NCBI GenBank assembly: GCA_963555705.1
Contig: OY743176.1
Coordinates: 60,462,040 to 60,526,039 of the forward strand
Length of the DNA stretch: 64,000 bases
Direction of reading: 5' to 3'
DNA from: Ligustrum vulgare
Taxonomy: Eukaryota > Streptophyta > Magnoliopsida > Lamiales > Oleaceae
Both the position numbers and the translations under genes were made by a program. Every line of letters begins with the position of its first letter. The first letter of the stretch is position 1. The notes under the pieces were generated by a model. It was not told the DNA's origin, did no database searches, and saw only the letters and a list, made by a program, of their open reading frames with translations. Shown one piece after another: positions 22,733 through 35,600 of the stretch.

Positions 22733-23546
22733 TGTCAGTGAGACTTGTATAAATTAAAGTATTAAGTTTTCTACATCAGATTTTTATTGCTAAAGAGATG
22801 TTTATTTTATTGAAGTTTGATTATTATGATTTCATTAGAAAAAATTTCAATTTTATGTTTGACAAGTTTATGAATACCATTTATTTTTAAAAGTAAAGAA
22901 GTATTTATTGTTTTACATTTCTGCATTTATGTGAAGAAAATCGTGTAATTTTTAGTAACACTCTCCGAGTTTATTTATGAAAAATCAGGGGCGCCATATA
23001 TTTATTTATAAAGTTTAAGTATTAACTTGTCATTCGAGCAATAAATTGAGGATCAAGGTGTAAATTTCCTTGTTGGGCAAGTATTCGCTGCCGCAAGTGT
23101 TCCCGAAGAAGCAAACTATTCAACATCAGCAGCAGAACCAACACAAGAGAGACAGCACACACAAATCAACCACCCCCAAATCTGGTAAGAACCAATAATT
23201 TCTGTTGCACCAATTCCTCCTTTACTCTTTCCGTCTTTAGATTATACTTCCAACTACTCTCTCTCTCATCGTCATCATCATCTGGATCTCAGCAATACAA
23301 TGGCCAAAAGTACCCCTATCTCTCTCTTTAGCTTTTAGTACAGTTTTTAGTCTCTTTAGGGTTTTGTTTTCTCAATCATTCCCCTCTAAATAAGGAAACA
23401 TGCCGCCTTTCTTCAAGAATATCTGTCTTACTCTGAACCTCTATTTTGCCACAATCTAGAAACCTCTATCTTTGTGGAGCTGATTTGTTGTTTTTTCTTG
23501 TGTGGTGGGCTATTTATATTGTTGTGGTGAAGTATAAAGTATAAAC
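22733..23546 (+). promoter_or_regulatory. Promoter and 5' UTR region of the MADS gene
   Basis: Only about 0.8 kb separates the Athila element from the start codon. TATTTATAAAG at about 23001 is a candidate TATA box. The following purine-rich stretch (CAACACAAGAGAGACAGCACAC, about 23134) suits a 5' UTR. A consensus donor (CTG/GTAAGA, 23185) suggests an intron inside the leader; its acceptor cannot be fixed. A CT-rich tract lies at about 23250-23270. A 12-codon upstream ORF (ATG at 23300, stop at 23338) would count only if that part is retained in mRNA. Transcription start is not proven. Confidence 0.4.
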
Positions 23547-26500
23547 ATGGCGAGAGAGAAGATTCAGATCAAGAAAATCGACAACACCTCGGCCCGGCAA
23601 GTTACTTTCTCCAAGAGAAGAAAAGGTCTCTTTAAGAAAGCCAAAGAACTCTCAGTTCTTTGTGATGCTGATCTTGCTGTCATCATCTTCTCCTCCACAG
23701 GGAAGCTCTTTGAGTTTGCCAGCTCCAGGTTTCTCTCTCCACTCTCTATCTCTGCGTTCGTGCAGATAAATAGTTAGGTCTAGTAGATTACACGATGAAT
23801 GTCTTCTGGGAAAAAGAGACCGTGTAGACGGAGTAGTTGGGAAATGTCTTCTAGGAAAAAAGAGGGATTGAGGGTTGAATCATGACGGTGCCATTAGGGA
23901 GAGCTTAAATTTAATTTATATCAGCAAGGAAATTTTCATTGCTTTCTACCTCAATTTATGAGTTGATATTTTTTGCCATTAGGTTGGAGGGGACAATAAT
24001 ATAAATTCACAACCATATTATGCATGACCATTTTTACATCCTCAACTTAATATTGAAGTTAATCGGATTCATTTTTCTATAAAATCTTGATATCGAGTTA
24101 AATAACTATTTATTTAAAAGTTGAAGATACTAAAGATTATAAAAATTTATTGAATTATCTATTTTGAAGTTAAGTATCCTAAGTTTCTTGCAAAGGATTC
24201 TATCAGATAGGAGTTTTAGACTACTAATGAAATGGATCAATAAGCTTTTAGTACCTAATCCCGCTATGCATTCTTGAAAAAGCAGACCGAATTGATTTCT
24301 TTTTCACAAATATATGCTTGCGTGGTAGACCAAGAATTTCGGGGATGCAAATTCTAAGTTGGATTTGAACGATGTTGAGATTTGGTACTATGTACAGTCG
24401 CGTCTTAGCTTTAAATTCTTTAATATCGAACTTTAGAGGGGTATTTCTTAGCTCGTATACTATTTGTTTTTCAGTATAGAACATGTTTGCTATGCATTAT
24501 AGCACAATTTAATATGCATTTGTTTACGTTCTCTAATATGTCACTTTTAATTCAACACACCAAAACATTACATCAAGTTACTATTTAATAAAGACGGTAC
24601 CGTGTGTAATATAAAATAAATCATAGGTTAGAGTTCATTCTTTTGATCATAATTCATGTTTGAGATACTTTTCTAGCTAAGATAGTTAACCTCTTTTTGT
24701 CCTAATAAGTTATTCAATACTAGACAAAAGGCCATTGACACAGTAATTAATGATTATGACTTTGATTTTCATTTTCGTTTTCGTTTTTGTTTTGGTTTTG
24801 GTTTTGGTTTTGGTTTTGATTTTGGCATGACTTTAGAAACTAATGTTGAGAATTAGGAACCCTAATTCTATTTTTACTAAAAGCAATTAATATGGAAAAG
24901 AAAAAAACAATCAAGAACACGGGATTTATAGAGGTTTGTCTCAATGTAAGACTACGTCCTCTTTCCCTCTGCATGAATGAACTGTAATGAAAAAGAATGT
25001 TTTACAAGAAAAACATATACCTATCTTCTATAACCTCTCCTTTCTCTCTATTTAATGGATAATAAAAGCCTAAGGATGGCCCCTTATTTATAGAATTTGA
25101 ATATGGGCAAATCCACATTGCACAAGGACTTTAATTATTTAATAAAGACAAATCCAAATTACATAAGTATTCCAACTTTGCAGTAGGAGTAAATTCACAT
25201 TAGATAAGGACTTAATTCTTTAATAGAATTTTACAAGAATATAATCTCTTAAGTTATCCTTAACTAGGATTTTCCTTCTTACCCAATTGTCAAATTATCA
25301 CCTTATCAATTATCAAATAATTATGCTTCATATCATTACAATCTTCCACTTGGAGACTAATTCACCATGAATAACTCCTTTGCAACGGCATCAGCTACTC
25401 AATCCTTAAAAGAGAAGTTCAACTGAAGTTGCACACAACTTCAGTTTCTTAATTGGAACAGTCTTGATCAACATGTAAATCGAATTCTGATTCCTTTGAA
25501 TCTTCTCAAGTGTTAAGATTCCATCCTCCAAAGTTGATATGATGAAATGATAACGAACATGTATATGCTTTGTCCTTGTATGATAAACATGATTCTTTTC
25601 TAAGTGAATGGCACTCTAATTGTTACAATACAACACGCTCTTTTTCATACTTGTGACCTAGTTCTTCCAAGAAAGTCTGCATCCATATCATTTTTTTGCT
25701 TACTTCAGTTTCGGCTACATACTCAGCATCAGTAGTAAAAAAAGCAACTATCTTTTGTAGATTAGACACCCAACTAACTGTTATATCTCCCAAAGTGTAT
25801 ACATATCCCGTAGTACTCTTCCTACCATCAATATCTCCTACCATGTCGGCATCTACATAGCCTTGTAATCCCAAATCTGATTTTGTGAAGCACAAAGCTG
25901 AATTTGAAGCACTTCTTAGGTATCTGAGAATCCACTTTACTTCCTTCCAATTTTGTTTACCTGGATTGCTCATATATCTACTCACTACTCTCACTTCATG
26001 TGCTATATCCGGTCTTGTACACACCATGACATACATAAGACTGTCAATAGCGGAGACATAAGGCCCCTTGGCCATGTAGGCTTGCTCCTACTCTATAGAC
26101 GGTGACTGCTCATTTGATAGCTTGAAGTGACTAGCTAAAAGAGTACTTACTGATTTTGCATCATCCATACTAAACCTACTTAGCATCGTCTTCACATACT
26201 CTTCCGGTGATAGTTTTAAGACATCGACGTCTCTACTTATTCTCATCCAAATTACTTGTTTTGCAGCACTCAAATCCTTCATTGCAAACTCGTTGGATAA
26301 ATTCCTTTTCAACTTATCTATCTCTTGTTTGCATATAATAGCAATTAACATGTCATTAGCATATATAGAAGTAAAATAATATAGGAACAATGATCTCCTT
26401 GACACCTTTTGAAACCATTATTACTCATAAAATTGTCAAACTTCTTAAACCACTACTCTTGAAGCTTGCTTAAGACCATACAGACTCTTTTGAAGTTTGC

Positions 26501-29500
26501 ACACCATTTTCTCCTTTTTTTGTACTTCGAAACCTTGTGGTTGCATCATGTAAATTTCTTCCTCCATATCACCATGAAGAAAGGCCGTCTTTACATCCAA
26601 CTGTTTTAAATGCAAGTCTTCATTTACCACTAATCCAAGTATTGCTCTAATTGTGGTTATTTTTACCACAAGAGAAAATTTCAGTACAATCAATACCTTC
26701 TTTCTGTTAAAATCCCTTTACAACCAGACTTGCTTTGTGTCATTTGCTTTCGTCATATTCTTCTTTTAACCGGTAAACTCATTTATTCTGCAGATCCTTC
26801 TTTCCTTTTGGTAAGTGTGGCACCCCAAGTTCATTTCCATTTTATATACATTTATTTATTTTCCTGCCATATTTTGTTTTTTCAAATGAATAAAATAGTA
26901 TTTTATCCACCCGCTCTAAATATAAATTTGAACTTTTATTTTTAAAGCATAATTGGACATTATTAAAAATAAGTATTTTTCTCTGAAATCATTTGTAATT
27001 TAATTTAGAAGAAAACAAAACAAACTAGCTATAATATAAAAATTTTTATAGTTAATAGTTGATATAAAAATATCTGTTTAGAATAGGGAACATAGAGCGA
27101 ATAGCGGAAGATAGTCTGAAATTTTCTATTTAAAATATTTAACTATTTTGAAACAAAATTAAATTATTTAAAAGTAGTTGGACCTTTTTGGGGTTTCCTT
27201 GGTGAAAGGCCCATGAACCACGGTCAGGTACCCAGTACACAATCGTATCGTCATTTTAGATTTCGCACCAACCTTCAATCCATGCACTGTCATACTTATT
27301 ATGCAAAACTAAATGAGCTAACACTTAGCAAGTAACTATATGCATGATCATGCGCATGAGTTTCGTTCACTTTTTTACAATTATTTCATCTAGGCTCCAT
27401 GCCTTTTCATTATATCAGTTTATCCACATTTTCTACTTGGGCCCGAATCTCACTACGTTGTACTGTGTGAACTAAAATATTAACATGGCCGATAATATGC
27501 ACCTTCCAATGCCTGTGGTCCGTCATCGCCCACCAAGACTCAAAACTCCACAGTTTATATTCATCGTCGCCCACAGAGACTCAATAGACTGCACCGGGAA
27601 TTATAGTATATCAATCAGGCCTGACCTATTATATACAGCGCTCGGCGTGCCGATCCGCAGTCCCAAGGCCACCAAGAGACCTCCCGTATTGTAATACCCC
27701 GACTAAGAAAGTTTAAAAGAAATGATAGGTACTACTCAAAACAACACGGTGTACCTTCTTTTTCGGAAGTCCATCGTTAGAAACTCCACAGCTAAGTGTG
27801 CTTGACTTGGAGCAATCCTGGGATGGGTTACCTCCTGGGAAGTTTTCTCGGGGAGCGTGCGAGTGAGGACAAAACATGCTTAAAGGACTTTCGTGTTGGT
27901 ACAGTGGGGACAGTACGCCATCATCTAACGGTCTGGCAGCCTGTTAAGTGAGACTCGGGTCGTTACAAATGGTATCAGAGACTGCCGTCAGCCGAAAATT
28001 GGGAACTAAGTTCTACGCCATAGGGCGGGAGCCACCTTTAAAATCCTAACGCCTGGAAACAGATCTTCGGATGAGTTAAGCGCGACAAGGACGTCGCGAG
28101 TCTAACAAGGGGTGATTGTAATACCTCGATTAAGAAAGCTCAAAAGAAATGATATGTACTACTTATAACAACAAGGTGCACCGTCTTTTCCTGAAGTCCA
28201 TTATTAGAAACTCCACAGTTAAGCATGCTTGGCTTGGAGCAATTTTGGGATGGGTTACCTCCTGGAAAATTTTCTCTAGAAGCGTGTGAGTGAGGACAAA
28301 GTATGCTGACAAGACTCGTGTTGGTACAGTGGGGACAGTACGCCGTCATCTAACATCCTAGGAAGCCCGTTAAGTGAGACCCGGGTCGTTACACGTATGC
28401 CGGCGCCGGACCGCCAACACCACCTCGTCGACTACCCTTAATGACCGTCAAGAGTCTGAAGCGAGTGTACATATCCGAAGGCGAAGTAAAGTACGGTACA
28501 CCCGTAAGGCGATTCTACTATCATCGACATCACTCTCTCCATATACTCTTTATCTCTTCCTTTACATTTATGAAGGACTTCTTCTAAGTCCACACAATGC
28601 ACATCAGCACATGTCAATGCCCATGATTGTCAACATATATTTCATCCGTCAATTGTACATCATAATCACGTAATATGTCATTCCAATGAATTCATGTGCA
28701 TTAATAACATGACATATCATCAATTCATGTCTCGCATGCTTTCACCACATACAAATAATTGCCACATCATATTTCACAAATATTGCACGAATAATATACC
28801 ACATAGTCACGTATGAGCACATAATAATATTAATAGTATGTTTTACATTGTAGTTTAAAAGTTACTTACCTCACTCCTTGAGTATCCTAAAGTTTACGAC
28901 TTTATTCCTCAATATTTGGTACCACTAATCCATTTGGAGTCAAATCACTCATTGTCTATCATTTATGTAAACTATAATTTAGAAACGTAATATTATATTA
29001 TATTTAAACTACAAAATATTAATTAGGGTCCAACAAAATTAAAGTGGACCATTTCCCTATATAATATTTAACTGAAATAATTATTGGGATCACCCTAATT
29101 TAAAGAGGTTGATTTGCTTTATTTTACCTCATAATGAAATTAATCTAATTTCCTTGTTTAAAATAATAATCAAAACATAATAGTATAGACCTTATTATTA
29201 AAATATAATAACATAATAAATATAATATTGTAGTAATAATTAACTAATAAAAAGTAAATAAACTTACTTGAATGGAAGGGGCGGTCGACCCCCCTTCTTA
29301 TTAATTTTAATTTTAAGGGGGGTCAACCTGCCCCCCCCCACCCCCTAATTAATAGGGTGGGTCGACTCACGCTATTAATAAAAGGGAAGGGGGTCGACCC
29401 CCCTCTCTGGTCTTTTAGTTTTGCTGTACTCTCTTTTTTTCTTCAACTGAATGGTTTTATTTATAGTTTTTCTTAAAGACTAAGTGGTAATTATTTTATT

Positions 29501-32500
29501 TGCTCTTTTAGTCCAAAAAAATATAAGATTTATATTTTAAACCCAAAAATTATTAAAAACTATCAAAATGACTCTAAAAAAATTATAGGGTCATATGAAG
29601 TAGTAATAGACAGTTCTTGGGGTCAATATGAAGTTCTCAAGGAATACATTACAACGATAGTTTCATATAATAAAATCGACAACCGATGTAAAAGTTATCG
29701 TCCGTCAAAGTTAGTCACTTAAAACTATTTTATTTCAATTTCTTTTCAATTAGCTACTTTTGTCTTAATTTTTGGTGCTTTTATTATCATCAAAATTGAA
29801 CTTTCAATATATCATTCTAAGATACTCACAATTTAGTTTCACGTATCCTCGTCGAAATACAATACGGTCAACTATAGCAAAAGTTGCGACTTGTCAAAAT
29901 AGGCCATTTAAAATTAATATTTTGAGTTGTCAACTTTCTTTATTAAAGTTTTCGAGACACATACGTCAATCGAATACGTGTCTAAAGTATGCCATTTTGA
30001 AGGTCATTTAATGCTCTACATGATGGTATTCTCGAATAGTTTAAACAGATAACAAAACTAAGAATATACGTGTCCCGAAATTATACGCATAATTCGTCGT
30101 TATTAAATAATATAATAATATATATAAACATATGTTAGTCCAACTTATTTTATATATATTATTATATTATTTTAATTATTATTATTTTGATCAAAAGTTT
30201 ATGGATTAACTTTGGTCTATTATTATTCAACGTTAGAACGAGTTCTTGGTTCCACTTTGAAGTACATTCCATACACTTCAATCCATATGTTCTCAATTAT
30301 GGAATCGATAGTCGATTTATTAAATCGATAAAAATACTGAAAGTAATATTTAATATTCTTATTTATTTTTCGTTTATATTACGTCGACTAAATTAAAAGT
30401 CTTATTTAATGTCGAATATGTCCCTTCATATAAGTCAAATAAATTTAAATTTCTATTTGACTTTCAAGTAGGTCCCGTTAAATATGAATAATTTAATATA
30501 ACAATAGGATGAATTTTTGGGTCGTTACAGTAAGTCTGTCAATTCTCATGTCTGATTGGATAACAATGAGTCTATCTCATCCCGCATGGCTAACTCTCAC
30601 TCAATCGTCATCAACCCGCATAGCTTTACCATAATTTACTAGTTCACCTTTATTAGTCAATAGGATATAATGCAAAGCTTGAGAAGGGGTCTACTAGTTA
30701 TGCGGGATCTTTTGGGTTGAATCACAGGGGTGCTCTTATTTACTTCTGGTTCTATGTTTTATCGATTTTCACCATCACCATTATTTAACTCAATCACTGG
30801 AAGATCTTTCAACAGGATCACCTCAGGTTTTTTAATTTCAAAACTTGAGCCTTCATGATCTACTTCCAATTTGTCTTTATACAACACAATTTCATTAAAG
30901 ATCACATCCCTGCTCCTAATAACTTTTCAACCAATATCATTCCATAAACAATAGCCAAAATCGTTATCACCATACCAATAAGGAAACACTTATTTGATTT
31001 AGCATCGAGTTTGCTTCTTGCAGTAGAGTCAACGTGAATGTATGAAACACAATCGAGTACCTTTAAATGTGAGAGTTTCTCCTCTTTATTGCTCCAAACC
31101 TCCTTTGGTATTCTACAATTTAACGGAGTTGAAGAACCTGTTTATATATTAAATAAGCTACACTTCTGACTGCCTCAGCCCAGAACATCTTTGGTAAGCC
31201 AACATGTAACAACATGTAATCTCATGCTTCTAACACGCTCATTCAATTTTTTATTCATCTTCTCATCTACACCATTTTCTTGAGGTGTTCTTGGAATGGG
31301 TTTCTTCATATTGATTTCATAATCAGCATAGTATTTCTTGAAATCATCAGCTACATACTCCACCATTATCTGAATGCAAGCACTTTACCTTTTAATGTGT
31401 CTCGGTTTCAATCTTTTGAATGTATCAAAGACCTCCGATTTATTCTTCAAGAAATAGACCCATACCTTCCTGCTTGAGTCATTAATGAAAATCACATAAT
31501 AACTTGAACCTCCAAGGGAAGTAACAGCTGAAGGCCCCCACTCATCCATATGAATCAGCTCTATTTTGTAGATTTTGGCTCCCTTCCAATTTTAGAGAAA
31601 CTTACCCTCTTCTGCTTGTCGAAAATACAGCCTTCAGACAACCCCTGTTCAACAGATTTCAAAAACCTGACAGCTTCCCTTTGGATTTAAGCACTTTCAT
31701 TCCTCCTTCACTCATGTGTCCCAACATGCAATGCTACAAATCAGAATTGATTCCTGAATCAACAATTGCAGCTATGTCTCTACAATTGGAAGTGATGTAA
31801 AGAGTTCCATATTTATTTCCTCGAGCAACAACCATGGATCCCTTCGTGACTTTCCAAGAACCAGCACCAAAAATCACATTATGACCTTCATCATCAAGTT
31901 GTCCAACCAAGATTAGATTACACATCAAAATTTCTAACTGCAACTCTCATAGACTCCCAACTATTCGATAGTGATGCTAACAAGACTAGGGCATGAACCT
32001 CATCATCAAATTTAATCTCGACAAAAACTACCTCTTAGATAATTTTATTCAATTTATTGTAATGTTCTGCTGCTGGAGCACCTTCAGTCATCTTCAAATT
32101 AAATAATTTTTCCTAAAATGTACATTGTTACATGCGGATGGCTATCCGCTTCTCATACATATTGGAGAGTACTTTCATCAGATCCACCGTGGTTTTCCCT
32201 ACCGCCACATTGTGACCAATGTTCTTTGATAATATTAATTGAACAATACCCAATACTTGACAATCAAGGAGTTTACAGTCCTCGTCACTCATTTCGGTCG
32301 GCTTTTCCTCCAGAAGTGGTTGGTGTTGTTTCTTACTGTATAGATAATCTTTGATCTACATCTTCCAGAATGCAAAATCATTACCATCAAACTTGCAAAT
32401 TCCCAACGATCCTCCTTCTTTACCAATCATTGCTCTCAATCATGAAACAGAACTCTGCTACCAGTTGTTGAGAATTAATTAGGAACCTTAATTTCTATTT

Positions 32501-32666
32501 TTACTGAAAGCAATTAATATGAAAAAAAATTAAAAAAAAATTCAAGAAACATAAGATTTATAGAGGTTTGGCTCAATGTAAGATTTCGTCTTCTTTACCA
32601 TTGTAGGAATTCACTATAATGAAAAAGAATGTTTTATAAGAGAAAATGCACATCTATCTTCTATAA

Positions 32667-32697
<31 letters not shown>

Positions 32698-35600
32698 AAT
32701 GGATAATAAAAGTTTAAGGATGATCCCCTACTTATAGAATTTGAACAGGGGCAAATTCACATTACACAATGACTTTAATTATTTAATAAAGGCATATCCA
32801 AAATACATTAAGATTCCAACTCTACAATAAGACTAAATCCAGGGGCGGAGCCAACCCAATTGTATGGTTGGGCCAAATTTCATTTTGGGTGGGCCTTCTT
32901 TTTTTTTGTTTTTGTTTTTTTTTTTTAATAAAAAAGCCTATAGATTTCAAGAGTTCTTTGAACCAAGGGTGTTGAAGGCAAGATATAAATGAATACATTT
33001 GATTTCTCGCTATTAACTTTGAACTTTTAGATGAGATTGGTGAATATTGATTGAAACTTTTTTCTTTTTTTAGCAAAGAGATGCACACATCCTTTGTGGT
33101 TTTTAGGCACCACTTAGGAAGGTCGATAGGGTTAGGATTCATCGCCATGAATTAATATGTCATTAAAAAAATAATACAGAGAATGAGGGGACATAAACCT
33201 GACCTTCAAAACAACGATATATAGTACAACAAATGAAAAGTAGAGATAATGAAAACAGTAAATGAGGGAGTACTACTCCTTGTACAATGAAAAGAATGTA
33301 AATGCAAACTACACTAGAGGCCTTTGAAACTTTACAACCCATATCCGTCAATCTGCAAAGAGTTCTAAGTCAACGAGGTAGATCATGTGGCTCGTACATT
33401 CTGTTTATTGTCATGTGATATGTAATTTGACAATTCTAATTCCGTGATATTAATTTTATTCGAGTGTTTATCATACGGGGTTGATTTGAGATTATTGAAT
33501 ATTCTTGGGTTTCATCTTAAAATGCTTACCTCTTAAATAAACTCTTATTAAATTGGTTAATATTTTATTTAATATACAGTGTACTTTTTTACTATGTATT
33601 ATTGGCATGGAATTTTATCTTAACATGCTCCACGAAATGGTGGCTAGCTAGTTCCCAATCTTGAAATTCAACTAACAAGTTGAATTGCTCAATTGATGTT
33701 TTTGGATTCCTCACCTCATACTCAAGCTATGGGACGTTCCACTTGACTATGATGGAATATATCGACTATATCTATGCATTTGATTTTAAAACTGTCTTTG
33801 TGCTTACTGCTGTGTTATTACAATGAACAAATATCTAATGTTTCCTCCTCTGATTTTTTTTTTCCTCTCTTAATTGGAATTTGGTGGGAGGGTATTCTAA
33901 AGCATGAAGGACATACTTGAAAAGCATGATTTGCACACAAAGAACCTTGAAAAGTTGGAACAACCATCTCTTGAACTTCAGGTATTTATTTATTTATTAA
34001 TTTTTTCCCTTTTTTAACATTCTTTATTGAATATCGAAGCTCAGCAACTGAACGTCTGAACCTGGGTAATTAGTGTTGTTTGATAAAGTGGATAATCAGC
34101 ACTCAATAATATTAATGCTACAAAACAAAAATTATGATGACAATTGCATTATTCCATTTGATCTAATAATGCATAAAAATTCGCACTCACGTAGGCCGTA
34201 GCTATGCTATACTTTTTGGATATATGTTTGGTACACATTTCTTAATATTGTCTGATGTGGTCAGTGTTCGAGTACACCGTATCAAATACGTAATTCTTGT
34301 ATTATGTGATCATCTTACGAATATATGCATACTTGAAAGTAGAAACTGCATTTACGATTAATTTCTGAAAGAACGAGGGAATTGCAAACAGCTAATTGAG
34401 GACAGCAACTACTCCAGATTAAGCAAAGAAGTTGCTGAGAGAAGCCGTCAACTTAGGTTTGAGTTTCCGTATCTCTTTTTTTTTTTTAACATGACCCCTA
34501 TTTGATACTGTTGCAAATTCAGATTTTAATCTAAGTCAAAGTCAATATTTAATTTTAACCATTCATTTTATGGATCTACAACTTTTCAAGAAAAAAAGTT
34601 GTAGGTCCGCACACATTTCATCGACTTTAATCAAAATCTATTAAAACTATTTTTACGAACGGGGGCATGGTCTGTACAAAACTTTGGCATGATATTTGCG
34701 AATAACAGGTACATGAGAGGAGAGAAACTTCAAGAATTGAATATTGAAGAGTTGCAGAAGTTAGAGAGATCACTTGAAACCGGCTTGAGCCGCGTGATAG
34801 AGAAAAAGGTCAGTACTAAAGATTGTGTCCAATATATGTTGTAATTATGCCATAATTGTAGACTTTTTACTTGTATTTCATGAATTTGGCGTTTTTAAGT
34901 ATAGTTGATTTTGCAGGATGAGAAAATCATGAAAGAGATCAATAAATTTCAACAAAAGGTCACTACGCAAACTCGTTAATTATACGATCTTTAGAGAGAA
35001 AAAACTTCGAATTAATTGTTGTCGTGTTTAATATTAGTATTTAGTACGAGGACATGGTTCATAATCGAATAAAAATAAGTTTGAATAATCAGACTTTGTG
35101 CAATTTTGAAATGTGCAGAGAATGGAACTCATGGAAGAGAATGAGCGTCTAAGACTGCAGGTATGAACCAGCTTGTTTGCTGAACGCAAAAATTTCACCA
35201 CAAATTTTCTAACTCAATTTTAATCATCTATTTTTAGTCAAACCCATAATTTTTTACTTTCAAATATTTTTAAACCACATCCGTAAAAAAAAATGACAAA
35301 AATCAAAAAATTTCACATTACCAAATAAGCAAGGGAAAATTGAAGGTTTTATTTTTTGTAAGGCGGAGAGATCTAAAGGCCAGAAAAATATGATAGCGGC
35401 TGATTCAGAGAACATAGTCAAGGAGGAAGGTCAATCATCGGAGTCTATTACTAATGCCTGTAACTCGACCGGCCCTCCGCAAGATTCGGATTGCTCGGAT
35501 ACGTCTCTCAAGCTCGGGTGAGTTCATTATTTAGCAATGTGGAATTGATAGTGATTGAAAATGTAAGGGAGAAAGAAATTAAAATCGTATTATTGTACGA

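Larger units (their letters stand above)
26816..30529 (-). mobile_element. Solo LTR, second copy, inverted, with nested TRIM
   Basis: Begins TGTGGCACCCC and ends GGGTCGTTACA, so its orientation is opposite to the copy at 8156-11179. It is flanked by GTAAG on both sides (26811-26815 and 30530-30534). It inserted into the decayed Copia element and was itself hit by the TRIM at 27690-28393. Without the TRIM and its duplication it is about 3005 bp, matching the other copy. It contains GGGGGTCGACCCCCC-type palindromes at about 29285-29402. Confidence 0.88.
24844..32839 (-). mobile_element. Decayed Copia retrotransposon in MADS intron 1
   Basis: Two related LTRs begin TGTTGAGAATTA: 24844-25340 (complete, ends ATCATTACA) and 32466-32839 (cut short where hAT-like sequence begins). 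They flank a minus-strand gag-pol remnant with many stops. Next to the left LTR the complement reads CCAAGTGGAAGAT (polypurine tract). Next to the right LTR CTCTGCTACCA is a mutated complement of the initiator-Met primer site TGGTATCAGAG. The internal region is split by a 3.7-kb solo LTR (26816-30529). No target duplication can be tested because the right end is lost. Confidence 0.8.

Noticed and set aside
23300..23338. Upstream ORF of 12 codons as a regulatory peptide
   Set aside because: It probably lies in a leader intron starting at 23185, so its presence in mRNA is unsupported; mentioned only as a possibility.
24761..24825. Interstitial telomere repeat
   Set aside because: Units are TTTTGG/TTTTCG, not the plant telomere TTTAGGG.
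27769..28270. Tandem 5S rRNA genes
   Set aside because: Only the middle of 5S rRNA is similar; the repeats are LTRs with TG...CA ends, a primer site and a target duplication, so this is a Cassandra element.
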